A stretch of 64,000 nucleotides of DNA from CAVQKZ01 sp963837325 (GTDB lineage Bacteria > Actinomycetota > Actinomycetes > Mycobacteriales > Jatrophihabitantaceae), in the NCBI GenBank assembly GCA_963837325.1, contig CAWIMV010000002.1, positions 124,001 through 188,000 on the forward strand, read 5' to 3'. Each line of letters starts with the position of its first letter. The stretch's first letter is position 1. This document shows, piece by piece, positions 55,478-63,529 of the stretch. A program made the position numbers and the translations under genes. The notes below the pieces were generated by a model, which saw only the letters and a program-made list of their open reading frames with translations, made no database searches and had not been told where the DNA came from.

Positions 55478-56679
55478 CGCTCCGGGCTCGGGCGAGTCGT
55501 GAGGACCACGACCGCAGTGTCGTCGACGGACTGGTTCGGCGCCTTGGCGACGATAGTGGGGATCCACGATTCCGGGCCGCCACCTTCGGCCGCACAGGAC
55601 GTCACGGCGTCGACGAGCTGGCCGATACCGAGGTCTCGATCGCCGACGAGTTTGGCGTAGGCGTCCAGCAATCCGTCGGTGTAGAGGATCAACGACGACC
55701 CCGGATCCAGCGCTGCTCGCGTCTCAGGCCAGTCCGCGGCCGGCGCACCGACCGGGTCTGCGCCGGGCGTTTCGATGCCGAGCGGCGGGCCGACATCGAC
55801 GTCGAGGTACATCGTCTTGCCGTGCGCACACCGCAGCGGTGCAGGGTGGCCGGCCACGCGCATCGACAGCGTGGCGTTCTCGAGGTCGATGGTCAGGTCG
55901 CACGCGGTGACGAAGCCGGGGCTCCCCTCACTCTCGGCCTTCAGCAGCGTCGCGAGGGTAGGCAGGATCTGGCTGTCGACGGTGCCGGCCAGGACAAGCG
56001 TGCGCCAGGCGACGCGCAGGTGGACGCCCAGAGCAGCCTCGTCCGGGCCGTGGCCCATCACGTCACCGATGACGGCCCGGATCAAGCCGTCGCGCGTCTC
56101 GATCACGTCGAAGAAGTCGCCGCCGAGCACGGCCAGGTCGCGGCCCGGCTGGTAGTAGGTGAAGCAGGCGACGGTGTCGGTGCGCAGCAACGGCGTGGGC
56201 AGCAGCCCGCGCTCGAGGCGGGCCTGCTCGGCCGAGCTGAGGCGGGCGTCGCGCAACTGCTGGCTGGTGCGCTGCGCTCGTTTGCGTTCGACGGCGTAGC
56301 GGATGGAGCGCACGAGCAGATCGGGGGTGATGTCGTCCTTGACCAGGTAGTCCTGAGCGCCTACGGCCACGGCGTCAACCCCGCTCGGATCGTGGCGCCC
56401 GGTGAGCACGATGACCGGCGTGTCGGGTGAGGCCTCGACCATCGTCGACAGCGCGCTCAGCCCGTCGGCGTCGGGCAGGCCGAGGTCGAGCAGCACGCAC
56501 ATGGTTTGCTCGTTCAGGGCTTCGCACGCGGCAGCCAATGTGCGGGTCCACGTGACGAAGTGCGGCGCGATCCCCGCCTGCTCAAGATTGGCCTGCACCA
56601 GGACGGCATCGCCGTGATCGTCCTCGACCAAGAGGATGGCGTAGTCGGTGGCCGGTCGAGCCCCGCGAGACTCGCTCAT
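55474..56679 (-). CDS. receiver-SpoIIE-type PP2C phosphatase
   Basis: 401 aa: an N-terminal receiver (about 14-130) with phospho-acceptor Asp 65 in CVLLDLGLPDADG and Lys in DYLVKDDI near 112, a linking helix (about 135-160, RTSQQLRDARLSSAEQ), and a PP2C-type SpoIIE/RsbU phosphatase domain (about 170-395). The phosphatase metal Asp residues are seen in GGDFFDVIETRDGL near 190, AVIGDVMGHGPDEAAL near 206 and LYTDGLLDAY near 338. Family members dephosphorylate anti-anti-sigma factors; none is encoded here. First gene of the signalling operon. Confidence 0.92.
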   Translation of the reverse strand: MSESRGARPATDYAILLVEDDHGDAVLVQANLEQAGIAPHFVTWTRTLAAACEALNEQTMCVLLDLGLPDADGLSALSTMVEASPDTPVIVLTGRHDPSGVDAVAVGAQDYLVKDDITPDLLVRSIRYAVERKRAQRTSQQLRDARLSSAEQARLERGLLPTPLLRTDTVACFTYYQPGRDLAVLGGDFFDVIETRDGLIRAVIGDVMGHGPDEAALGVHLRVAWRTLVLAGTVDSQILPTLATLLKAESEGSPGFVTACDLTIDLENATLSMRVAGHPAPLRCAHGKTMYLDVDVGPPLGIETPGADPVGAPAADWPETRAALDPGSSLILYTDGLLDAYAKLVGDRDLGIGQLVDAVTSCAAEGGGPESWIPTIVAKAPNQSVDDTAVVVLTTRPSPER

Positions 56680-56773
56680 GTGCTGACCCCTGTCGCCGCC
56701 TTTTCGACCGTCTGGCTCACCGGAACCCTACTCGGCTGCGGTGCCGCCGAAGCTCGAATGCGAACCTTGCCGG

Positions 56774-57775
56774 CTACGCCCGGCCGGAGGCTCCCGGCGG
56801 CCCGGTCGAGCCCCGCACGATGAGGCCGGGACGCAGGCGTTGGCTGCGCCGCTCGTCGGGAGAGTCGAGCAACGCGTGGGCCCGCCGACCGAGGTCGGTC
56901 TTGCTCACCGTTGCCGTCGTCAGTCCCGGCCCGGAGATCCGACTCATCGGGATGTCGTCGAAGCCGGTCAGCGACACATCCGCGGGCACCCGTACCCCGA
57001 CTTCGGCCGCCCGGAGCAAGACCCCGAGCGCGACGTAGTCGCTGAAGGCAACGATGGCGGTGGCTCCGGTGGCGAACGCCGCGTCGGCCGCCGCGTGGCC
57101 GTCGGTGATGCTGGCGCCGCACGGCAGGAAGTCCACGCGCATGCCGCGGCCGGCTTGGGCCCGTAGCGCGCGGCGGCGCACCCCGTCCGACCAGGCGAGT
57201 GGCGGACCCTGCAGATAGACGAGGTGCGAGTGGCCCAACCCGCGCAGGTGCTCACAGATGTCGCGGATGCCGGCGGCGAAGTCGACGATCACCGCGGCTC
57301 GGTCCTCGATCGGACGATTGATGCTGACGAGGGCGGGCACATTGGCCGACACTTCCGCCAGCCGGCGAGTGGGCAGGCGCGGCGAACACACGATGAGCCC
57401 GGTGGCCCAGCGGGACAGCTCCCGAACCAGTCGGGCCTCCTCGTCCTGGTTCTCGCCCGAATCGGCAACCAGCGTGCGCTGTCCGAGTTCTTCGGCCGCT
57501 GCGCTGATGCCCTTGAGCACCTCGGCGAAGTAGGGGTTGGCCAGGTCGGGCACGATGACTCCGACCGTCGAGATCGTGGTCCGCAGCCGTTGTGCCGCCG
57601 GGTTGGGACGATAGTCCAGCGCCGCGGCGGCCGCGCGCACCCGAGCCGTCATCGCGTCCTCTACCGACCGCCGCCCGCTGAGCACTCGAGAGACGGTGGC
57701 GGTCGAGACGCCGGCGCTGAGCGCGACCTCGCGGATCGTCGTCGCCGGCTTGACCTGACGTGGCTCTGCGCTCAC
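56774..57775 (-). CDS. LacI family transcriptional regulator
   Basis: 333 aa. The helix-turn-helix is TIREVALSAGVSTATVSRVL at about 13-32 with the hinge helix near 53-60 (YRPNPAAQRL). The periplasmic-binding-like effector domain follows (about 68-333), with the family TGFDDIPMSRI near 276. GTG start. It lies just downstream of the GH28 gene on the same strand (40 bp), and a LacI-like operator sits in the GH28 promoter region, so control of the pectin locus by this protein is likely. Effector unknown, probably a galactose- or uronic-acid-containing sugar. Confidence 0.92.
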   Translation of the reverse strand: MSAEPRQVKPATTIREVALSAGVSTATVSRVLSGRRSVEDAMTARVRAAAAALDYRPNPAAQRLRTTISTVGVIVPDLANPYFAEVLKGISAAAEELGQRTLVADSGENQDEEARLVRELSRWATGLIVCSPRLPTRRLAEVSANVPALVSINRPIEDRAAVIVDFAAGIRDICEHLRGLGHSHLVYLQGPPLAWSDGVRRRALRAQAGRGMRVDFLPCGASITDGHAAADAAFATGATAIVAFSDYVALGVLLRAAEVGVRVPADVSLTGFDDIPMSRISGPGLTTATVSKTDLGRRAHALLDSPDERRSQRLRPGLIVRGSTGPPGASGRA

Positions 57776-57815
57776 CTGCTCATCGGATCACGTCGCCGCG
57801 CATTGCTCCAATTCC

Positions 57816-59303
57816 TCACCCACCGACGGCGGCTGTAGCCGGCGCCTGGATCGGAGCGCCATTCACGGTGACGTTGCGCAGCACGAGGTCGTCGACGTAT
57901 TGGACCGTGTACCCGCCGGGCACCTGCTTGAAGTCGCAGTCGATCAGCGTGATGTCGCGGATGTGGTCGACGGGGTACCCGACGAGGTAGAACGCCTGGG
58001 CCGCCGTGCCGACGGTGACGTTACGCATCGTGATGTCGGCGACGTCGGGATAGAAGTGATACTGCGTCCAGTTGTCGCCGACCTCGTAGAAGAAGTCGAT
58101 CAGGAACGCCTGCTGGGACACCTGCCCGACATTCGTGTTGCGCATGTGGACGTTCTCGATGAAGCCGCCGCGCAGCGAGTTCGTCTTCAGCCGCAGCGCT
58201 ATCTGCAGGTTGGGACTGCTCATTTCCAGGTCTTCGGCGAAGACGTTGCGCACGCCGCCGGTCATCTCGCTGCCGATCGTGACGCCGCCGTGGCCGTCGG
58301 CGAACGTGCAGTCGCGGATGACGATGTCCTCGGACGGCACGTTGACCCGGCGTCCGTCGGCGTTCTTGCCGGCCTTGATGGCGATGCAGTCGTCGCCGGT
58401 GCTGAAGACGCAGCCCTGGATCACGACCTCGCGGCAGCATTCCGGATCGCAGCCGTCGTTGTTGGGGCCGTGGCTATCGACCTGCACGTCCTGAACGGTC
58501 ACGTTCTGGCTCAGCACCGGGTGGATCTCCCACATCGGGGAGCGCAAGATCGTCACCCCGGAGATGATCACGTTGCGGCAGCGGTACGGCTGGATGAAGT
58601 TGGGCCGCAGGTAGTGCCCAGCCCCGAACACCCGCTGCTCGACCGGGACGCCGTCGTCGGCCATCTGCTGAGAAAGCTGGTCGTCGGCATTCTGATTGGG
58701 CATGCCCGGCTGCCAGCCGAACGCGGTGCTGCCCTTCCAGGGCCACCAGTGACTGTTGTCGGCCTGCCCGTCGAGCGTGCCTTCGCCGGTGATGCCGATG
58801 TCGTGCTGCTCGAAGGCGTAGATGAACGCCGAGTAGTTCATCAGCTCGATGCCCTGCCAGCGGGTGAATACAACCGGCAGGTAGTCGGCCGGATCCTGGC
58901 TGAACCGCAACGTGGCGCCACGCTCAAGGTGCAGGTCGACGTTGCTGAGCAGATGGATTGCCCCGGTGAGGAAGATGCCCGGGGGGACGACGACATGGCC
59001 ACCGCCCTCGGCGTGACAGACGGCGATCGCGCGCCGGATCGCGTCGGTGCACATGGTCGTGCCGTCGGCCTTGGCCCCGAAGTCGGTGATGACGAACCGG
59101 CGGTTGCGGAACCGCGGCGGCCGCACCCGGTGCCGGATGCGCTCGGCCTGGTGCCAGGCCTTCGCCTCGGCTCGCTCGACCGCGCCGCCCGTCTTCGTGC
59201 CATCTGCCGCGGCAGCTTGAGCGATGCGTCCGGACGCTAGCGATGCTCCGACGACGACAGCGCCGGTCCGCAGGAACCCGCGGCGGGTCGGTTCGATCGG
59301 CAT
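57816..59303 (-). CDS. Tat-exported GH28 polygalacturonase-like enzyme
   Basis: 495-residue right-handed beta-helix glycoside hydrolase of family 28, acting on pectin backbones. The N-terminus has a twin-arginine signal (TRRGFLRTG then hydrophobic core, cleavage near 30). The GH28 catalytic set is NNDGCDP near 285, STGDDCIAIKAG near 308, GHGGVTIGSEMTGGV near 340 and LRLKTN near 370, giving the three Asp, the His and the Arg/Lys expected for activity. It precedes the LacI gene and is divergent from GH53. AAGGAG lies 6 bases before the ATG. Confidence 0.9.
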   Translation of the reverse strand: MPIEPTRRGFLRTGAVVVGASLASGRIAQAAAADGTKTGGAVERAEAKAWHQAERIRHRVRPPRFRNRRFVITDFGAKADGTTMCTDAIRRAIAVCHAEGGGHVVVPPGIFLTGAIHLLSNVDLHLERGATLRFSQDPADYLPVVFTRWQGIELMNYSAFIYAFEQHDIGITGEGTLDGQADNSHWWPWKGSTAFGWQPGMPNQNADDQLSQQMADDGVPVEQRVFGAGHYLRPNFIQPYRCRNVIISGVTILRSPMWEIHPVLSQNVTVQDVQVDSHGPNNDGCDPECCREVVIQGCVFSTGDDCIAIKAGKNADGRRVNVPSEDIVIRDCTFADGHGGVTIGSEMTGGVRNVFAEDLEMSSPNLQIALRLKTNSLRGGFIENVHMRNTNVGQVSQQAFLIDFFYEVGDNWTQYHFYPDVADITMRNVTVGTAAQAFYLVGYPVDHIRDITLIDCDFKQVPGGYTVQYVDDLVLRNVTVNGAPIQAPATAAVGG

Positions 59304-59318
59304 ATTCCACTCCTTGTC

Positions 59319-59344
59319 AGAAAACGTTTGCTAGCTATCGTCAA
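59319..59344 (-). promoter_or_regulatory. GH28 promoter with LacI-type operator
   Basis: AGAAAACGTTTGCT (59319-59332) is an imperfect palindrome around AAACGTTT, the classic LacI-family operator shape. Read on the minus strand, a -35-like TTGACG (59339-59344) lies just upstream, and the operator occupies the spacer/-10 region about 16-29 bases before the start codon, so a bound repressor would block polymerase. Confidence 0.6.
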
Positions 59345-59575
59345 ACACCGTCGGGAGGCGCGTCAAGACTTGGGTGGCACGAATCGGGCAACCTGCCGTT
59401 CTGCCGTCAGGATGGGTGTTTCGGGCGCAGCTCGAACAATTTCCAACACTGTGCTGTCGGGTTGCGCCGTATCTTGACGCCTTGCGAGCGAAGTAGCACT
59501 CTCTTGGCGGGACCGGGTCTCGCGGTTCCGCTGCCCGGCCGCGGTGGCCGGCGCCGCTCTCTTCGGGGGTGCGTG

Positions 59576-61246
59576 ATGACGACGTCGACCGGTTTGCGAT
59601 CCAACGATGGCCGCTCCGACTGGCCGCGCGCGCTGGGCCGGCGGGCGCTCGTTGCGCTGGCTGCGGTCACAGCGGTCGCGGGCACGGCGGCGGCGTCTGC
59701 ACACGCGTCCAACGTCGGGCACCGCGGTCAGCCCCGCGCCGCGGCCGGGACCGCCGTCAACGTCGCGCTCGGTGCGAGTGCCACGGCGAGTTCTGCGGCA
59801 GCTGATGGCGCGGCCGCCTCGGCGACCGACGGCAATGCCGGCACGAGTTGGTGCGCCACCCAGTGGACCGGGAGCCTGACCGTGGACCTGGGATCGGTGC
59901 GCGCCTTGAGCGGGGCCGGCGTCACTCTTGCGTCGACCGCGTCGCCGTCCACCGCTTCGATCGCGCTCGGCACTGCGGCTGGCGCCTGGCACCCGGTCGC
60001 CGCGGCACAGAACATCGTCCTCAACGGCAACACGCCGTCCTATGTCGCCCTGCCGCGGGGCCAGCACGCGCGCTACGCCAAGTTGACCGTGACCACCGGA
60101 GACGGCACGCCGGCCTGCGTGGGCGAGTTCCGGTTGTTCGGCCACGACGCCGACACCGACACGATGATGCTTGGCTCCGATCTGTCCTTCGAGCCGCAGG
60201 AACTCGCGGCCGGGACACGGTTCACCGACCAGGGCCGAACCGCGACGCCGGTGCAGATCCTGCGCGCGCACGGCGGCAACTACGTGCGGATGCGGCTGTG
60301 GGTGAATCCCCCGGCCGGCTACAGCGACCTCGCCACGGATCTGGCCTTGGCCCGCCGGGTCCAGGCGGCCGGCATGCGGGTCTATCTCGACATCCACTAC
60401 TCGGACTTCTGGGCCGACCCGCAGCACGAGGACACCCCGGCGGCGTGGCAGGGCCAAGACCTGGCCACGCTCGCCAACACCGTGCAGAAGTACACCCGGG
60501 ACGTGATCTCGGCGTTCGCGCGGCAGGGCACGCCGGTGGGCATGGTGTCGATCGGCAACGAGATCCGCAACGGCCTGCTGTGGCCGACGGGTCAGGTCGA
60601 CTGGACGGCCAACACCGGCTGGGACAACCTCGCGACGCTGCTGAAGGCCGGCGTCGCCGGTGCCCGCGCCGCCAATCCGCCGCACAATCCATTACGGGTG
60701 ATGCTGCACTTCGACCAGGGCGGCGACAACGCCCAGAGCTACCCGTTCTTCCACAACCTCGTCATTCGGGGCGTGCCCTTCGACGTGATCGGGTTGTCGT
60801 ACTACCCGTTCTGGCACGGCACGCTCAGCGACCTGCGCAACAACGTCGACAAGCTGGCGGTCCAGTTCGGCAAGGACATCGTCGTCGCCGAGACGCAGTA
60901 CGCCTGGACGCTGGCCAACGGTGACACGACCGGCAACTTCGCCTGGCAGGCCAGCCAGCTCTCTGCGGGCTACCCGGCCAGCCCGGGCGGGCAGCTCTCG
61001 TTCGAGAACGACGTGCTGTCGATCCTCGCCGCAGTACCGGGCCGCCACGGCGCCGGCTTGTTCTACTGGGAGCCCGAGTGGGTGCCCGGCGTAGGTTGGG
61101 AGCCCGGCGCCGGCAGCCCCAACGACAACCTGACGCTGTACGACTTCCAGGGCCGGGCCCTGCCGTCCATCGGACTACTCGAGAACCCGGTCACTGTCTG
61201 CCAGCGTTACGACCACTACGACGTCCCTTGCGTCGTGCCTGGTTAA
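59576..61246 (+). CDS. secreted GH53 endo-beta-1,4-galactanase with N-terminal carbohydrate-binding domain
   Basis: 556 aa. A signal peptide is at about 20-45 (ALVALAAVTAVAGTAAASAHA). An F5/8 type C / discoidin-like domain (about 60-195) with DGNAGTSWCATQW and FRLFGHD follows. The GH53 barrel is about 200-545: MLGSDLSFEPQELAAGTRFTD at its start, catalytic acid Glu 329 in SIGNEIRNGLLWP and nucleophile Glu 439 in VVAETQYAW. Such enzymes cut the beta-1,4-galactan of type I arabinogalactan, a pectin side chain. Start ATG 59576; the open frame to 59243 is upstream shadow. Divergent from GH28. Confidence 0.9.
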   Translation: MTTSTGLRSNDGRSDWPRALGRRALVALAAVTAVAGTAAASAHASNVGHRGQPRAAAGTAVNVALGASATASSAAADGAAASATDGNAGTSWCATQWTGSLTVDLGSVRALSGAGVTLASTASPSTASIALGTAAGAWHPVAAAQNIVLNGNTPSYVALPRGQHARYAKLTVTTGDGTPACVGEFRLFGHDADTDTMMLGSDLSFEPQELAAGTRFTDQGRTATPVQILRAHGGNYVRMRLWVNPPAGYSDLATDLALARRVQAAGMRVYLDIHYSDFWADPQHEDTPAAWQGQDLATLANTVQKYTRDVISAFARQGTPVGMVSIGNEIRNGLLWPTGQVDWTANTGWDNLATLLKAGVAGARAANPPHNPLRVMLHFDQGGDNAQSYPFFHNLVIRGVPFDVIGLSYYPFWHGTLSDLRNNVDKLAVQFGKDIVVAETQYAWTLANGDTTGNFAWQASQLSAGYPASPGGQLSFENDVLSILAAVPGRHGAGLFYWEPEWVPGVGWEPGAGSPNDNLTLYDFQGRALPSIGLLENPVTVCQRYDHYDVPCVVPG

Positions 61247-61249
61247 GGC

Positions 61250-61263
61250 CGCGGGCAGCCGCG
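61250..61263. terminator. short GC hairpin between convergent genes
   Basis: CGCGG-GCAG-CCGCG (5-bp stem) follows the GH53 stop and precedes the convergent DinB-like gene stop. Short, no T-run. Confidence 0.25.
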
Positions 61264-61860
61264 CTACTCAGCGTCCGATAGGGACGACGGGTCGGTACGG
61301 ACCCGCCCCGCCTGAGCCATCAGGCGATCGGTCGCACTGGCGTCATCCGCGATCGGGGCGACGTCCTTGATCAGGCCGAGGTCCCTGACGGCATCAGTAC
61401 AGGTCGCGTCTACGACCCCGCCGACCGCCGGAATCCACTCCGAGGGAATCTCGAGCGGGCGCCCAAGGCTCATCGACAGGTCCCACGCATGGCACATTGC
61501 GTCGATGGTCGCGAAGTTGACGACGACCGAACCGGGAAGCTCGCCGAACGGCGTGGCGTGGACGGCGGTCAACACATCCGGGGTCTCCCACATCGCCAGG
61601 CTCCGCTCGGCCACCTCGTCGGCGTAGGTAGACAGGTCCCCGTCGTAGGCGACGGCGCCCATGGTGTCCTCGACGGAGACGGTTTCCTCTCCCGTCACGA
61701 GCCCGGCCCAGAGGAGCTGGTTGTTCAGCGCGTGGCTGGCCAGTCGGCGGATCGTCCACGGCGGGCAGTTGGTGAGCGCGTCGAGCTCCGAGTCGTCGAG
61801 GCCGGCGACCTCACGGTGGAGCTCGTCGATCGCGAAGTGCAGGGTTAGCAGCTGATCCAT
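61264..61860 (-). CDS. DinB / mycothiol maleylpyruvate isomerase-like protein (TIGR03086 type)
   Basis: 198-residue four-helix-bundle protein of the DinB superfamily. Two of the metal-binding His are visible: in RRLASHALNNQLLW near residue 45 and in AMCHAWDLSMSLG near 122. The family includes mycothiol-dependent enzymes in Actinobacteria, so a thiol-transfer or isomerase role is possible but not proven. I chose ATG 61860, which has GGAGG upstream; an ATG reading to 61911 is also open. Convergent with GH53. Confidence 0.72.
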   Translation of the reverse strand: MDQLLTLHFAIDELHREVAGLDDSELDALTNCPPWTIRRLASHALNNQLLWAGLVTGEETVSVEDTMGAVAYDGDLSTYADEVAERSLAMWETPDVLTAVHATPFGELPGSVVVNFATIDAMCHAWDLSMSLGRPLEIPSEWIPAVGGVVDATCTDAVRDLGLIKDVAPIADDASATDRLMAQAGRVRTDPSSLSDAE

Positions 61861-61963
61861 CACGGCCTCCAGGGACGTGCTGATGCTAGTCCCACCCGGC
61901 AACGCCGGCACCGGCCTTGGCCGACACCGGCGCTACCGCCCCTGGGAGCTCCGGACCTGCCGT

Positions 61964-63082
61964 TCAGCCCAGTGGGACCTCGCATTCCTTGGGGTCGATA
62001 TGACCGAGATTTTCGACGACCTTGAACGTGCCGTTCTCGGACCGGGCGATGTACATGTTCATCCGGACGTGATGCTGACCCGGCACCATCTCAGCGGCGC
62101 CGCCCGGACCCTGCGGGATGCGGGCGTGGTCGAGGGCCGCTATGACGTCGTGCTGCTTGAGCGATCCGGCCTCGTTCACCGCCGCCTCCCACATCTTCAG
62201 TGCCCGATAGGTGCCGGTGCACGCCGAGCCGGCCGTGAACATCGCGCTGCCCGGGTATCGGGCCTCGTACCGGTTCACCAGCTCGATGCTGAACGGATCC
62301 CGCACGTCCCGGTAGTAGTCGAGGCAGCCGTAGAGGCCCTCGACGTGCTCGGGCGGCACAAGGTTGAGGAAGTTCTCGTCGAAGTACGTGCACACCACCA
62401 GCCCACCTCGCGCCGTGAACCCGGCGTCATGCAGCTGGGCGAGGAACGGCGTGAGACCGGGGGGCACGATCGTGTTGAACACGACGTCGGCTCCCGACGC
62501 CATGATGTCGGCCACCACCGCCTCGTACTCGACGTGGTCGAGCGGGAAGTACTGCTCGCCGACGACCTCACCGCCCCGGGCCGTCACCACCTCGCGGACC
62601 TTCTTGTTCAGCGTGTGCGGCCAGATGTAGTCGGCCGACGGCAGATAGACGGTCTTTGCTCCGGTCTCCCGCATGAGCCACGGAAAGAACGGCTCGATCT
62701 GTTGGGCCGGCACCGGACCGGTGCAGAAGATGAGCGGATGGCACTCCTGGCCTTCGTACTGCTCCGGATACAGGTAGAGCTTTCCGGCTTCGTCGACCAC
62801 GGGCACCTTGATGGCCTGGCGGGTCGAGCTGTAGATGCCGCCCACGACCACGTCGACGTCGGCGTCGACGAGTCGGGCTGCCGCGGCACCCGCCACGGCG
62901 TCATCGGTGGCACTGTCTTCGATGAACAGCTCGACGGGACGGCCGAGCAGACCGCCCTTCGAGTTGATTTCGTCGATGACCATTCGGGCCACGTTGACGT
63001 TGGCGATGCCCATGAAGGAAAGGGCGCCGGTCTGGTCGGTGACGATCCCGACGCGAGCCGCGCGATCGATGCTGCTGGTCAT
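61964..63082 (-). CDS. AmiC/UrtA-like type I periplasmic-binding protein without signal peptide
   Basis: 372-residue protein with the fold of branched-chain amino acid/urea/amide binding proteins. The start RVGIVTDQTGALSFMGIANV lies at the very N-terminus, with no signal peptide or lipobox before it. TYLPSADYIWPH-type strand at about 145 (KTVYLPSADYIWPHTLNKKV) and EYEAVVADIMASGADVVFNT near 190 are family-typical. The lack of an export signal suggests a cytosolic sensor like AmiC rather than an ABC transporter lipoprotein. A small barrel protein follows 8 bp upstream and a LuxR gene is near, but no AmiR antiterminator is seen. A start to 63226 would add non-family sequence. Confidence 0.8.
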   Translation of the reverse strand: MTSSIDRAARVGIVTDQTGALSFMGIANVNVARMVIDEINSKGGLLGRPVELFIEDSATDDAVAGAAAARLVDADVDVVVGGIYSSTRQAIKVPVVDEAGKLYLYPEQYEGQECHPLIFCTGPVPAQQIEPFFPWLMRETGAKTVYLPSADYIWPHTLNKKVREVVTARGGEVVGEQYFPLDHVEYEAVVADIMASGADVVFNTIVPPGLTPFLAQLHDAGFTARGGLVVCTYFDENFLNLVPPEHVEGLYGCLDYYRDVRDPFSIELVNRYEARYPGSAMFTAGSACTGTYRALKMWEAAVNEAGSLKQHDVIAALDHARIPQGPGGAAEMVPGQHHVRMNMYIARSENGTFKVVENLGHIDPKECEVPLG

Positions 63083-63090
63083 CGTCGCCC

Positions 63091-63363
63091 CTACGCCGGG
63101 TACTGACCGAGGAGTGCTGCCGCCTCGGGCTTGCCGACATGGCCGGCCTCCTTGAGGATCGGCGGGACCTCGGGGTCGGCCACGAAAGCGGCCCAGCCCT
63201 GCTCGTCCCAGTCGAACAGCGCCCACACGCGGTTCGCCTCGCTGGGGTCGCGGAACACGGTTGAGCCCTTCGAGCCGTGCAGTGCGCGCTTGTCAGCGCC
63301 CTTGGTGCCGAACACCTCGAGGAATCGGTTGATGTCCTCGACCATCGTCGTTGCCAGAATCAT
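63091..63363 (-). CDS. small dimeric alpha/beta barrel-like protein
   Basis: 90 aa. Beta-strand start MILATTMVEDINRFLEVF, then a DPSEANRVWALFDWDEQGWAAF segment near 38 and a final helix. The spacing of strands and helices resembles antibiotic-biosynthesis-monooxygenase / dimeric barrel proteins, but no catalytic motif is visible. It has AAGGAG just before the ATG. It precedes the AmiC-like gene by 8 bp in the same direction and is probably co-transcribed. Confidence 0.6.
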   Translation of the reverse strand: MILATTMVEDINRFLEVFGTKGADKRALHGSKGSTVFRDPSEANRVWALFDWDEQGWAAFVADPEVPPILKEAGHVGKPEAAALLGQYPA

Positions 63364-63529
63364 TGCCGTCTCCTTCTCGTCACGGACCGCATCGGATCCA
63401 CCCCGCCGTCCTGGTAGGCGGGCGCAATGAAGTGTCGAGAACGGCCGCACCTGGCGGCATCGGCAGATCTACCCATTTCCGATCGGCGGTACTGACACCG
63501 GCCGGGAATGCGCGTTTCGCCCGGCGACG

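Noticed and set aside
57900..59240. A 446-codon plus-strand open frame
   Set aside because: Antisense to GH28; Val/Asp/Ala repeats without domain.
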